A stretch of DNA of 64,000 bases from Lachnospiraceae bacterium. Lineage in GTDB: Bacteria > Bacillota > Clostridia > Lachnospirales > Lachnospiraceae. Under the pieces are notes generated by a model. That model was given only the letters and a program-made list of their open reading frames with translations. It did no database searches and was not told where the DNA came from. The position numbers were made by a program, and so were the translations under genes. Positions 53,583 to 61,877 of the stretch are shown one piece after another. Each line of letters opens with the position of its first letter. The stretch's first letter is position 1. The DNA is taken from NCBI GenBank assembly GCA_021770345.1, contig JAETRD010000015.1, positions 36,554 to 100,553 on the forward strand, in the 5' to 3' direction.

Positions 53583-54263
53583 TCACATTTTTTCAATCCT
53601 TCTGCGCAGCTCGAGCATCTTGTTATCCACTTTTGCAATGACATCCGAGTAATCCCGGATTTCCCGCTCCACATTCTCGATTTCTCCCGCACTTTTCTTA
53701 TAGCACATCTGTGTATCCAGCTCCGCCCAGTAATCCATTGCAAAGGACCGCACCTGAATTTCCACCCGGATCTCTCTTGTCTTGTCATTGTAGGTCACCG
53801 GAACGCCCACGATCACATGAATGCTCTGATAACCGCTCCGCTTCGGATTTTTTACATAATCCTTCTCCCGGATAATCCGAAGATCACTCTGCCTTTTAAT
53901 CGCATCGGCAATCAGATAAATATCATCGCAGAAATAGCAGACGACACGGATTCCCGCTATATCATTCAGTGTCTCCACCGCCGTCTCAAATGTCACGCTG
54001 CGCTCCTTTTTTATCAGCTTTTTGACGATACTGTCCGTCGTCTTAATCCGCGACGCCATGCTCCGTATCACCTGACGGTTCTTCTGTTCCGATAAATCCG
54101 CATTGATCAGCCGCATTCTGGCCTGCAGCACATCAATTGCATACGCATACGAAAGCCGCACACCGGGGTTTTCCATCTGCTCCCGCAGATTTTCCATCGA
54201 CAATTTTTTTACTCCGATTTTGTTTCCTTTTATTTTTATTCGGCCACCTTTCTTTTTAGACAT
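53583..54263 (-). CDS. Small alarmone synthetase (RelA/SpoT domain only)
   Basis: This 226-residue protein has a single (p)ppGpp synthetase domain: VRSMASRIKTTDSIVKKLIKKE-like substrate loop, LNDIAGIRVVCYFCDDIYLIADAI, KDYVKNPKRSGYQSIHVIV, and VEIQVRSFAMDYWAELDTQM. It lacks hydrolase, TGS and ACT domains, like RelQ/RelP of Firmicutes. A charged C-terminal helix (about 190-226) matches the part that mediates tetramer formation in RelQ. The start at 54263 has no good ribosome binding site; an ATG 21 codons later has GGAG upstream and could be the true start. A lysine-rich N-terminus (KKKGGRIKIKGNKIGVKK) would be lost in that case. Confidence 0.92.
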   Translation of the reverse strand: MSKKKGGRIKIKGNKIGVKKLSMENLREQMENPGVRLSYAYAIDVLQARMRLINADLSEQKNRQVIRSMASRIKTTDSIVKKLIKKERSVTFETAVETLNDIAGIRVVCYFCDDIYLIADAIKRQSDLRIIREKDYVKNPKRSGYQSIHVIVGVPVTYNDKTREIRVEIQVRSFAMDYWAELDTQMCYKKSAGEIENVEREIRDYSDVIAKVDNKMLELRRRIEKM

Positions 54264-54353
54264 GTAAATTCATCTGTTTTGCTGTTTTATTTTCTGGAAG
54301 TGTTTTGGTAAGTTCACCTGAGATATGTGTGAAGAATTTTTATCAGAAGAAAC

Positions 54354-54384
54354 GGGAGTGCCGCAGAGCATAAGCGGCACCCCC
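54354..54384 (-). terminator. Hairpin after the GH79 gene
   Basis: GGGAGTGCCGC and GCGGCACCCCC form a stem; the minus strand continues CGTTTCTTC. It is probably a terminator with a weak U-tract. Confidence 0.6.
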
Positions 54385-54412
54385 GCATCGTGTATCGCGT
54401 AAATTCAGAAAA

Positions 54413-55924
54413 TTATAAAACAATAAATGCGCAGGAACCCGGCGCAACCGCAAGCGTTCCGCTCGCCTTTACCGGCTCCATCGCCGGAACCCCGTTCCCC
54501 TCGCCCAGTTTGAGCGGAGTGCCGTTTAACGTCATAACGGAGGCCCGCATATTGCCGCCCTCACCGGCCAGCATATAGACATCGGCTTCCCCGGGAAGCG
54601 CAACTTCGGTGGTATGTTCCAGATCGTTGTTGATCACCAGATATGCCACGCCGTCTTTTCCATCCTTGCGGCTGTGCGCATAGACATGTGCGCCCATGCG
54701 TACCGGCTCTTCGGTGTCATAAACCGTTGTGCCCATGAGACGATTCCATAGCAGCACCGCAAAATAATTCGGGCGCGGGTCGAACACTTCTCTTGCCAGG
54801 AAGCCATAATCACTGCTCGCCAGCGTATTGTGGAAGATCACACCGTTTGTCACCGCAGCAAATCCTCCCAGCTCGTTTAACGTCCGGAGCACGTCCAGAT
54901 AGGTGGATGCCCAGGTGTCTCCGCCGCCGCCTGCGTCTCCGGACTCAGTCACCCACATCTCGCCGCCCGGTACATATTTGTCGCGATATTTCGTGTATAC
55001 GCGCGCGCAGTCTATCGCGACATCGAGATACTCCTCGGTGTTTGCCTCCGATGCCAGCCAGTGCATTGTGGGCATCACAGATGCCAGACGCTCGGATACA
55101 CCATTATAATAATGATAGCTGAATACGTCAAGCGGTACTTTCGTTCCGCCCAGCAGATCGTCGCAGCCGCAGGTCATCAGTGCAATATTTTCCACGCCGC
55201 CGCTCTTGCCAATCTTCGCCTCGTCTCCGCCGGTCGTACTCGGTCCGACCGCAAGGCATTCCGGATAATTTTCCTTTAACCAGCCGAAGAACAAATCCTG
55301 GTCTCTCCGGTAATCCGCGGGCGTATAACCCTTCGGGAAACCGGTGTCTTCCATCATGTTCGGCTCGTTTGCAAACTCCGCCGCCTCGATCGGCACGCCG
55401 TATTCTTTGCTCAGGCTAAAAAGCTTCTCTGCCTCCACCGGCGTCCACGGCTCATCCGCGCTGTGCAGTCCCGGGCAGTTCGCAACCGAAACCATCAGCT
55501 TTGCGCCGATTGCCTTCACGAAATCCAGAACGCCGATCCACTGCTCCTTCGTCAGCACATTCAGATACCCTTCCGGAACCGTGCCGTTTGTCGTGCCGTC
55601 AAAATCGTAGTACGTCTTTGTCGCCCAGGTACCGGATACACGCACCCACACCGGTCCGAATTCTTTTGCCAGTTTGCGGCATTTCTCGTTGTAGAGATCA
55701 ATCGGCGGATATACCTGCATCAGATCGCGGTACATTGCAGCGATTCCCTCTTTGGTGGGCTCCACATAGAACTCCTCCGTGCCCGCAATCTGCTCCGGCG
55801 TATACGCTTTCCAGAAGGTTCCTCCGGTCACCTCCGCAAACTCTACATTGTAGCTCATAAGCATCGGATTCATCTCTCGCAGCGCCTTAAGCCCTCCGGA
55901 TTTTAATTTTACATTCTCTGACAT
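54413..55924 (-). CDS. GH79-like glycoside hydrolase (beta-glucuronidase/heparanase family)
   Basis: This 503-residue protein has a (beta/alpha)8 catalytic domain with acid/base Glu187 in EFANEPNM and nucleophile Glu327 in MWVTESGD. VRVSGTWATKTYYDF near 94-108 is a conserved substrate-region phrase. A C-terminal beta-sandwich (about 425-503) ends VAPGSCAFIVL, as in GH79. No signal peptide is seen, so it should act on internalised glycuronides, or it could be exported by other means. GAAAGGGG precedes the ATG. It stands alone, without sugar transporter genes beside it. GH30 and GH39 relatives are alternatives. Confidence 0.75.
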   Translation of the reverse strand: MSENVKLKSGGLKALREMNPMLMSYNVEFAEVTGGTFWKAYTPEQIAGTEEFYVEPTKEGIAAMYRDLMQVYPPIDLYNEKCRKLAKEFGPVWVRVSGTWATKTYYDFDGTTNGTVPEGYLNVLTKEQWIGVLDFVKAIGAKLMVSVANCPGLHSADEPWTPVEAEKLFSLSKEYGVPIEAAEFANEPNMMEDTGFPKGYTPADYRRDQDLFFGWLKENYPECLAVGPSTTGGDEAKIGKSGGVENIALMTCGCDDLLGGTKVPLDVFSYHYYNGVSERLASVMPTMHWLASEANTEEYLDVAIDCARVYTKYRDKYVPGGEMWVTESGDAGGGGDTWASTYLDVLRTLNELGGFAAVTNGVIFHNTLASSDYGFLAREVFDPRPNYFAVLLWNRLMGTTVYDTEEPVRMGAHVYAHSRKDGKDGVAYLVINNDLEHTTEVALPGEADVYMLAGEGGNMRASVMTLNGTPLKLGEGNGVPAMEPVKASGTLAVAPGSCAFIVL

Positions 55925-56009
55925 AAAAATCCCCTTTCCTGGTTGTTTATTTCATCTTAACACACAGGCTCTTCTCCCTGCGTTAAAATGATACCCTCTC
56001 AATGACTCT

Positions 56010-56018
56010 ATTATATCA
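56010..56018 (-). promoter_or_regulatory. Extended -10 promoter of the GH79-like gene
   Basis: The minus strand reads TGATATAAT. No clear -35 is present. The leader would be about 80 bases. Confidence 0.5.
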
Positions 56019-56138
56019 TAACTCTGTCCGAATTTCTAAACATTCTGTGTTCTTTTTCATAAATGATTGCGAATTTTTTTCCCGCGAACAGACATACTAA
56101 ACTACATAAATCTTTTCGGCAAATCAGGAGGTTGCAAT

Positions 56139-57245
56139 ATGTCTATGGAAAATCAGGGGCCCGAAGCGGTTCTTCCTGTCACAAATGAATACGGCTACTA
56201 TGAGATACGCCTTGAGAGCATCGGAGGACTCGGCGCCAATCTCTGCGGCAAAATGCTCGGGGAGCTCGGCGCGCTCTCCCTCTCGCTAAATTCTTTAAGC
56301 TTTGCAAGCTACGGCTCGGAAAAGCGCGGTTCACCTGTCAAGTCCTATATTCGCTGGTGTGCCGCCGACAAACCTCTGCGGCAGAACAGCCCGGTGACTC
56401 ATCCTCACATCCTCGGTATTTTCCACGCGGGACTGATCGGAACCTACCCGGTACTGGAGGGTGTTTCACCCTCCACAAAGATCATTTTAAATACCCCCTT
56501 ATCCGCCAATGAAGCGGCAGATAAATACCATATTTCCATAGGAGAACTGTACTGTATCGATGCGCTCTCCATCGCTATGGAAACTCATTCCCGCACGAAT
56601 ATGGTGATGCTTGGCGCCATCGCAAAAGCCTCTGGCTTTCTCTCGCTGCCGCCCGTCGAACAGCTTTGCCGCGACACCATCGGGAAGAAATATCCGGCTC
56701 TGATCGAGGCCAATCTCGCGGGCGTCCGCCGCGGCTTTGACGACCTGCGCCAGGCCGATACGGGACGCGATATCACGCCGCTGCCCGACACTCCGAAGGA
56801 ACAGTACGTCTGGGGCTATGCCAATGCTCCCGTCGGAGGCATCAATCCCCGCATCGGCAGCACGGTGTCAAACGACTTATCCCCGTCAAGGGAGGGCTAT
56901 ATCCCGCTGTTTATTCAGGAACGCTGCATCAACTGCGGGCTCTGCGACTCCGCCTGCCCGGATATGGTCTTCCAGTTTGCACCGGGCATCTATAAAGACA
57001 AAGAATGTATGGTAAACAAGGGCTTAGATTACTATCACTGCAAGGGCTGCCTGCGCTGCGTCGAGGTATGCCCCACGAATGCGCTGGTTATGGCCGAGGA
57101 AAAGGACTATCCCGACAAACCGTATTTCATCCCCAATCAGCACCTGCTGCCGGACGCGATTACCTATCAGAAGGACGGCGCGGATTCCTGGATTACCAGC
57201 GAATCTTATCTGGATGAAAAGAGAGTAGACGGAGGTATCGTATAA
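56139..57245 (+). CDS. 2-oxoacid:ferredoxin oxidoreductase, fused gamma-delta subunits
   Basis: This 368-residue protein joins a gamma subunit (YEIRLESIGGLGANLCGKML, SEKRGSPVKSYIRW, ILGIFHAGLIGTYPVLEGV) to a ferredoxin-like delta domain with two [4Fe-4S] motifs, CINCGLCDSACP and CKGCLRCVEVCP (about 260-330). It works with the alpha-beta protein encoded directly after it (TAATG overlap). The complex oxidises pyruvate or a related 2-oxoacid to an acyl-CoA and passes electrons to ferredoxin. The start at 56139 follows AGGAGG; a longer frame from 56067 has no such site. Confidence 0.92.
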   Translation: MSMENQGPEAVLPVTNEYGYYEIRLESIGGLGANLCGKMLGELGALSLSLNSLSFASYGSEKRGSPVKSYIRWCAADKPLRQNSPVTHPHILGIFHAGLIGTYPVLEGVSPSTKIILNTPLSANEAADKYHISIGELYCIDALSIAMETHSRTNMVMLGAIAKASGFLSLPPVEQLCRDTIGKKYPALIEANLAGVRRGFDDLRQADTGRDITPLPDTPKEQYVWGYANAPVGGINPRIGSTVSNDLSPSREGYIPLFIQERCINCGLCDSACPDMVFQFAPGIYKDKECMVNKGLDYYHCKGCLRCVEVCPTNALVMAEEKDYPDKPYFIPNQHLLPDAITYQKDGADSWITSESYLDEKRVDGGIV

Positions 57246-59566
57246 TGAGCGAAAAACAGAGAGTTCTCTACGACAGCGGAAACGAACTCGCCGCTTACGC
57301 GGCAAAACAGATTAACTATCATGTGATGGGATATTATCCGATCACGCCCTCCACCCAGATTGCGGAAAATTTAGACGTCATGGGCGCGGAGGGCGAGCAT
57401 GACATTCAGCTTATCGCCGCGGAGGGCGAACATTCCGCGGCCGGAATCTGCTACGGTGCGGCCGCGGGCGGCGCGAGAGTCGTCAACGCCACGAGCGCAA
57501 ACGGACTTTTGTACGCCATCGAACAGTTTCCCGTGCAGTCGGGCACAAGGATGCCCATGGTATTAAACGTCGCCTGCCGGACTGTCTCCGGCCCCCTAAG
57601 CATCAAGGGCGACCACAGCGACATCATGTATATGCTCAATACCGGCTGGATTATTCTCTTCGCGGACGAGCCGCAGAAAGTCTATGATTTCAACCTTCTG
57701 GCCTTAAAGCTCGCGGAGGCGGTCTCCCTCCCAGTGGCAATCGCCTTTGACGGCTTTTTCACGAGCCATCAGAAGCGCAAGTGTCTGGTGTTCGAGGACG
57801 ATGAGACCGTACAGCGCTATATCGGTCCGAAAATCGCAAGCGACAATCCGAATACCTCCGCCTTTGCATCCGAGCACGCAACCGGGGAAAACCGTTTTTA
57901 CAGTGTGCTCGACCTCGCGCACCCGATTTCCGTCGGCTCCTATATGAATGAGCCGGACCTGATCAATAACCGCTATCAGCTGCATCTTGCGATGGAGGAG
58001 GCACGGAAAAAACTGCCGGATTTATTTGACGAATACGCCCGGCTGTCCGGCCGCAGCTATTCGTTCTGTGACGGCTACCGCCACGAGGACGCCGACGTTC
58101 TGCTCTTTGTGCTCGGTTCCTCCTACCACACCGCGATGGAAGCCGTGGACCTTCTCCGGAAAGACGGCGTCGCGGCCGGCGTCGTGACGCTGTATGTGCT
58201 GCGCCCCTTCCCGACCGAAGAGCTGCGCAGACTCTGCGCCCACGCAAAGACGATTCTCGTCGCCGACCGGCAGGACAGTTACGGAGCCGGCGGCGGCAAC
58301 ATGTCCTTAGAGGTCCGCGCCGCTCTGCAGGGGTATACAGGCGCCGGGGACAATGCGGATTCTCCCTGCTGTCCGCGGATTCTCTCCCGCGTATACGGCC
58401 TCGGCGGCAAAGACTTTTATCTCGAGGACGCTCTGGCGCTGTTTCATGAAGCCGAAAAGCCGGACGCCAAAGATTTCGATTATTACGGCGTCACTCCCGG
58501 CACCGAAGACCCCGACGCCAAACAGCCCCGATACTTTGCCCCCATCACCGAGGAGGAGAGCCGTCCGGGCATCACGACCTGCCGTTTCGACGAGACACTC
58601 GGGAAAATGACGGTACAGGGCGGCATGTTAAAGGACGCCACCGCAATGCCGATGCGTATCGCCCCTGGCCACGGCGCATGCCCCGGCTGCGGTATCCCGG
58701 TGAATCTGAATCTTCTGTTAAAGGGCATTGAGGGAAATGTGGTTCTGCTGTTTCAGACCGGCTGCGGCATGGTCGTCACCACCGGTTATCCGAAAACCGC
58801 CTACCGCGTCCCCTTTATCCACAATCTGTTCCAGAACGGAGCCGCCACCCTAAGCGGACTTGTGGAAGCTTTTCACCAGAGACAAAAGCGCGGGGAATAC
58901 CCCGCCGGCGATATCACGTTTATCATGGTCAGCGGCGACGGCGGTATGGATATCGGCATGGGCTCGGCCATCGGGACCGCGCTGCGCGGACACCGGCTGA
59001 TTCTGTTCGAGTACGACAACGGCGGTTATATGAATACGGGCTACCAGCTCTCCTACTCCACCCCGATGGGCGCGCGCAGTTCAACCTCCCATGTGGGAAA
59101 AGCCCGGTACGGAAAAACCTTTTTCCACAAAGATACGCCGGAGCTGATGGCGGCCACGCACATTCCGTATATCGCAACCGCGGCCGAATCAAACCCGAAC
59201 GATTTCATCAAAAAGGCTGCCAAGGCCGCCGCTTACGCAAAGGAGTTCGGTACCGCGTATCTCAAATGTCTGTCCGCCTGCCCGCTGAACTGGGGTGACA
59301 AGCCAAATCTCGAGCGCAGCGTGATTGCCGGGGCCGTAGACTGCTGTTATTTTCCGCTCTATGAAATCGAACGCGGAATCACAGCGCTGAATTACAATCC
59401 GGCTGCAAAGAACAAGAAAATTCCCGTCACCGAATGGTTTGCAATGATGGGACGAACCAAACATCTTCAGAAGGAGGCCTACCGCGAAATCACAGACGCA
59501 ATCCAGGAGGAGATCGACCGCCGTTTTGCAAGACTCTGTGCGAGAGCGGAGCACCCGCTGCTGTAA
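57245..59566 (+). CDS. 2-oxoacid:ferredoxin oxidoreductase, fused alpha-beta subunits
   Basis: This 773-residue protein joins an alpha subunit (GYYPITPSTQIAENLD, EHSAAGICYGAAAGGARVVNATS, GDHSDIMYMLNTGW, and a domain II ending near 440) to a beta subunit (GHGACPGCGIPVNLN, FQTGCGMV). TPP binding is shown by GDGG near 563-566 and DNGGYMNTGYQ about 34 residues later, with three conserved cysteines for a [4Fe-4S] cluster. The first-half architecture is like PFOR. It starts within the stop codon of the gamma-delta gene, so the four usual subunits are made as two polypeptides. The substrate could be pyruvate, 2-oxoglutarate or a branched-chain 2-oxoacid. Confidence 0.92.
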   Translation: MSEKQRVLYDSGNELAAYAAKQINYHVMGYYPITPSTQIAENLDVMGAEGEHDIQLIAAEGEHSAAGICYGAAAGGARVVNATSANGLLYAIEQFPVQSGTRMPMVLNVACRTVSGPLSIKGDHSDIMYMLNTGWIILFADEPQKVYDFNLLALKLAEAVSLPVAIAFDGFFTSHQKRKCLVFEDDETVQRYIGPKIASDNPNTSAFASEHATGENRFYSVLDLAHPISVGSYMNEPDLINNRYQLHLAMEEARKKLPDLFDEYARLSGRSYSFCDGYRHEDADVLLFVLGSSYHTAMEAVDLLRKDGVAAGVVTLYVLRPFPTEELRRLCAHAKTILVADRQDSYGAGGGNMSLEVRAALQGYTGAGDNADSPCCPRILSRVYGLGGKDFYLEDALALFHEAEKPDAKDFDYYGVTPGTEDPDAKQPRYFAPITEEESRPGITTCRFDETLGKMTVQGGMLKDATAMPMRIAPGHGACPGCGIPVNLNLLLKGIEGNVVLLFQTGCGMVVTTGYPKTAYRVPFIHNLFQNGAATLSGLVEAFHQRQKRGEYPAGDITFIMVSGDGGMDIGMGSAIGTALRGHRLILFEYDNGGYMNTGYQLSYSTPMGARSSTSHVGKARYGKTFFHKDTPELMAATHIPYIATAAESNPNDFIKKAAKAAAYAKEFGTAYLKCLSACPLNWGDKPNLERSVIAGAVDCCYFPLYEIERGITALNYNPAAKNKKIPVTEWFAMMGRTKHLQKEAYREITDAIQEEIDRRFARLCARAEHPLL

Positions 59567-59621
59567 TCTGCTGTTAATGCTGTAGTCTGCTATTAATTAA
59601 TATAGAAAGGAACAAACTATT

Positions 59622-60233
59622 ATGGCTGTTAATTTCAATGAGAGTGTTACAAGAGAAAATCTGATGCGCGCCTTCGCAGGAGAAAGCCAGGCGAGAAACC
59701 GCTACACCATCGCCGCGGCCGAAGCGCGCCGCCAGAACCTGTATGTGATAGAAGCCGTCTTCCGCTTTACCGCGGACCAGGAAAAGGAGCATGCGGCCGT
59801 TTTCTATCAGCATCTGCAGGAACTGTCCGGGGAGAATATCCACATTGACGGAAGCTATCCGGTGGACTTAAGCCAGGATGTCGCGAAACTGCTGCGGCTC
59901 GCGCAGCACAACGAGTATGAGGAACACGACGACGTGTATCTGCATTTTGCCGAAAAGGCAAGGGAAGAAGGCTTCCAGAATATCGCCGGCACGTTCCGCC
60001 TGATTGCCAGTGTGGAAAAGACGCACGGCGACCGCTTTGCCCTGTTCGCCGAGCTGTTAGAACAGAACCGGCTATTCGTCTCCGACGTTGAAACCGCGTG
60101 GATGTGCCTGGAATGCGGTCATATTTACCGCGGCACGTCTGTTCCGGCGGAATGTCCGATCTGCCACGCCGACCGCGGATATTTCATCCGGCTCGAGCTG
60201 GCGCCGTTTACCTCGTCATCGTCCGCAAAATAA
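59622..60233 (+). CDS. Rubrerythrin
   Basis: This 203-residue protein has a ferritin-like diiron domain (FAGESQARNRYT, FTADQEKEHAAVFY, HFAEKAREEGFQNIAGTFRLIASVEKTHGDRF) with Glu and His ligands, and a C-terminal rubredoxin domain with CLECGHIY and CPICHAD. It reduces hydrogen peroxide in anaerobes, taking electrons from rubredoxin or NADH. It follows the oxidoreductase gene by 55 bases, so it may protect that oxygen-sensitive iron-sulfur enzyme and be co-transcribed with it. AGAAAGGA precedes the ATG. Confidence 0.96.
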   Translation: MAVNFNESVTRENLMRAFAGESQARNRYTIAAAEARRQNLYVIEAVFRFTADQEKEHAAVFYQHLQELSGENIHIDGSYPVDLSQDVAKLLRLAQHNEYEEHDDVYLHFAEKAREEGFQNIAGTFRLIASVEKTHGDRFALFAELLEQNRLFVSDVETAWMCLECGHIYRGTSVPAECPICHADRGYFIRLELAPFTSSSSAK

Positions 60234-60245
60234 AACGGCGAAAAA

Positions 60246-60290
60246 TACCCCCGGTGGACAAAGGACGTGTGTCCTTGTCCGCCGGGGGTA
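60246..60290. repeat. Dispersed palindromic element, copy B
   Basis: The stem TACCCCCGGTGGACAAAGGA pairs with TCCTTGTCCGCCGGGGGTA around a short loop. It lies between the convergent rubrerythrin and AAA ATPase genes. No U-tract follows. Confidence 0.75.
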
Positions 60291-60297
60291 CCATTGA

Positions 60298-61572
60298 TTA
60301 AAACAATTCGACACGGCCAAGCAGCACATCTATCAGATTGCAATGGAAAATCCCTTTGTCATCATAGAAGTTATGTGGAATATCCATGCGGACAATGATT
60401 TTTTTAAAAAAATCCTTTGTCAGTGCAAAAGATCCCAATTCAGAGGATTCTTTTTTCTCTGTATCCATCCGGAAAGCCGACTGGATATAAATCTTTTTAT
60501 CTGCATCATTTACAACAAAGTCAATTTCCCTTTGCACATTTGCACCACCGGTGCGATCCGTCACAACACCAACATCCACAGAATATCCACGTCGCAGAAG
60601 TTCGTTATAGATGATGTTTTCCATTATGTGGCCGGGATCATATTGACGATAATTCAATCTTGCATTGCGAAGGCCGATATCCGTGTAGTAGTATTTGTTC
60701 GGATACCTGAAATAGGTTTTTCCTTTCACATCGTAGCGCTTTGCCATAGAAATAAGGTACGAATCCATAATATACTGCACATAGTTCGACACTAATGTGG
60801 AATTAACCTTTTCATTCTTTATACTGGCCAATGCATTCGCAATATTCGCAGGATTCGTCAGTGAACTGATCTGCGAGGCGAGGAAATCCAGAATATCATT
60901 CAGAATATCTTCCCGTTCAATACCGTTGCGCTCTACAATATCCTTTACATACAACTCGCCGTACAGAGACATCAAATAATCTTTTTTATCCTTTTCATCC
61001 TTCAGAGCCAAAAGACGCGGCATACCACCGTAAAGCATATAGGTATCCAGGGTTTTTCGCTCGTCGCCCCCAATATGGGAGTAAAATTCTTCAAAAGACA
61101 AAGGAAACACATGAATCTGGGTAGCACGGCCACGGAACTCTGTCGCAATATCTTTTGACAATCCCTTTGAATTGCTTCCTGTCACATATACGTCCAAATT
61201 TTTATATGCCTTAAGTTCGTTCAGCATATCATAAATGGAAACTTCAATCCCGCCGTTTTCTCTGTCAATGACTTTTGCGGTAAGCTGTACCTCGTCAATG
61301 AACAGATAAAACTTTTCATCTTTCCGCTCCGCCACAAAGGTTTCAACATGTTCACAAAGCGTTATTGGATTTCTAAACCTATAATACCGTCTCTGATCCA
61401 ATTCGATTTTTATGATGTGTTCTTCGGGAACTCCCTGTGAAAGAAGATACTCATAAAACAACCCAAACAGCAGCACTGACTTTCCGCAACGGCGGATGCC
61501 AGTGATTACCTTGACCTCTCCGTTCCACATATCATGAATCATCCGATTCAAATAAAAATCTCGTTTAATCAT
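60298..61572 (-). CDS. AAA_14/DUF4143-type ATP-binding protein
   Basis: This 424-residue protein has Walker A GIRRCGKSVLLF (near 22-33), Walker B FYLFIDEVQL, and the family phrases VYVTGSNSKGLSKDIATEFRGR, PLSFEEFYSH, MLYGGMPRLLAL and the DUF4143 C-terminal IIYNELLRRGYSVDVGVV...REIDFVV. The REIDFVV motif is nuclease-like, as in PD-(D/E)XK-related C-termini of the family. Its cellular role is unknown; such genes are mobile and often strain-specific. GAGGT lies 8 bases before the ATG. The promoter is flanked by two similar palindromes. Confidence 0.93.
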   Translation of the reverse strand: MIKRDFYLNRMIHDMWNGEVKVITGIRRCGKSVLLFGLFYEYLLSQGVPEEHIIKIELDQRRYYRFRNPITLCEHVETFVAERKDEKFYLFIDEVQLTAKVIDRENGGIEVSIYDMLNELKAYKNLDVYVTGSNSKGLSKDIATEFRGRATQIHVFPLSFEEFYSHIGGDERKTLDTYMLYGGMPRLLALKDEKDKKDYLMSLYGELYVKDIVERNGIEREDILNDILDFLASQISSLTNPANIANALASIKNEKVNSTLVSNYVQYIMDSYLISMAKRYDVKGKTYFRYPNKYYYTDIGLRNARLNYRQYDPGHIMENIIYNELLRRGYSVDVGVVTDRTGGANVQREIDFVVNDADKKIYIQSAFRMDTEKKESSELGSFALTKDFFKKIIVRMDIPHNFYDDKGIFHCNLIDVLLGRVELF

Positions 61573-61591
61573 TCATAATCACCTCATACTT

Positions 61592-61607
61592 ATGACGAAT
61601 ACGTCGC
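61592..61607. promoter_or_regulatory. Operator-like palindrome 1 of the AAA ATPase gene
   Basis: ATGACGAATACGTCGC lies between the promoter and the start codon. It is a near copy of the element at 61679-61694 (13 of 16 identical). Confidence 0.45.
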
Positions 61608-61620
61608 TACTTTCCTCTAC

Positions 61621-61649
61621 AGTATGCCACAATTTTTTCAAATTATCAA
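61621..61649 (-). promoter_or_regulatory. Promoter of the AAA ATPase gene
   Basis: On the minus strand TTGATA (61644-61649) and CATACT (61621-61626) are 17 bases apart. Confidence 0.6.
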
Positions 61650-61678
61650 TAAAAGCGTGGGAAGCCCGCAATAAAGTT

Positions 61679-61694
61679 ACGACAATTACGTCGC
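61679..61694. promoter_or_regulatory. Operator-like palindrome 2 of the AAA ATPase gene
   Basis: ACGACAATTACGTCGC lies 30 bases upstream of the -35 box. CGAC and GTCG form a symmetrical 14-base core. The rest of the region 61573-61877 shows no gene. Confidence 0.45.
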
Positions 61695-61771
61695 AAGTAT
61701 AAGATAACTGGCAGTCTCCTTGCGATAGACTTTTGCAACTTGTTACGGTTTTCTATTTTAGAGTCAAAAAC

Positions 61772-61820
61772 AAGGCTGTTGCTCCGGTAGATGATTCATC
61801 TGCTTTTGCAACAGCCCCTT
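61772..61820 (-). terminator. Terminator after the surface-protein remnant
   Basis: GGCTGTTGC (61775-61783) pairs with GCAACAGCC (61809-61817), with an inner AGATGATTCATCT hairpin. The minus strand continues CTTGTTTTTG. Confidence 0.75.
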
Positions 61821-61877
61821 ATGTTCCATAAAATTTCCGGAAAAAATTGCGGTTCCAGCCGCACAGGCGGAAACCTT

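Noticed and set aside
53519-54405. TATCGCGTAAATT on both sides of the small alarmone synthetase gene, as if attachment sites
   Set aside because: Thirteen-base repeats are common by chance at this length; no integrase or other mobile gene is present, and the gene fits the local chromosome.
61772-61820. GGCTGTTGC inverted repeat as an insertion-sequence end
   Set aside because: There is no transposase frame or target duplication, and the U-tract makes it a terminator.
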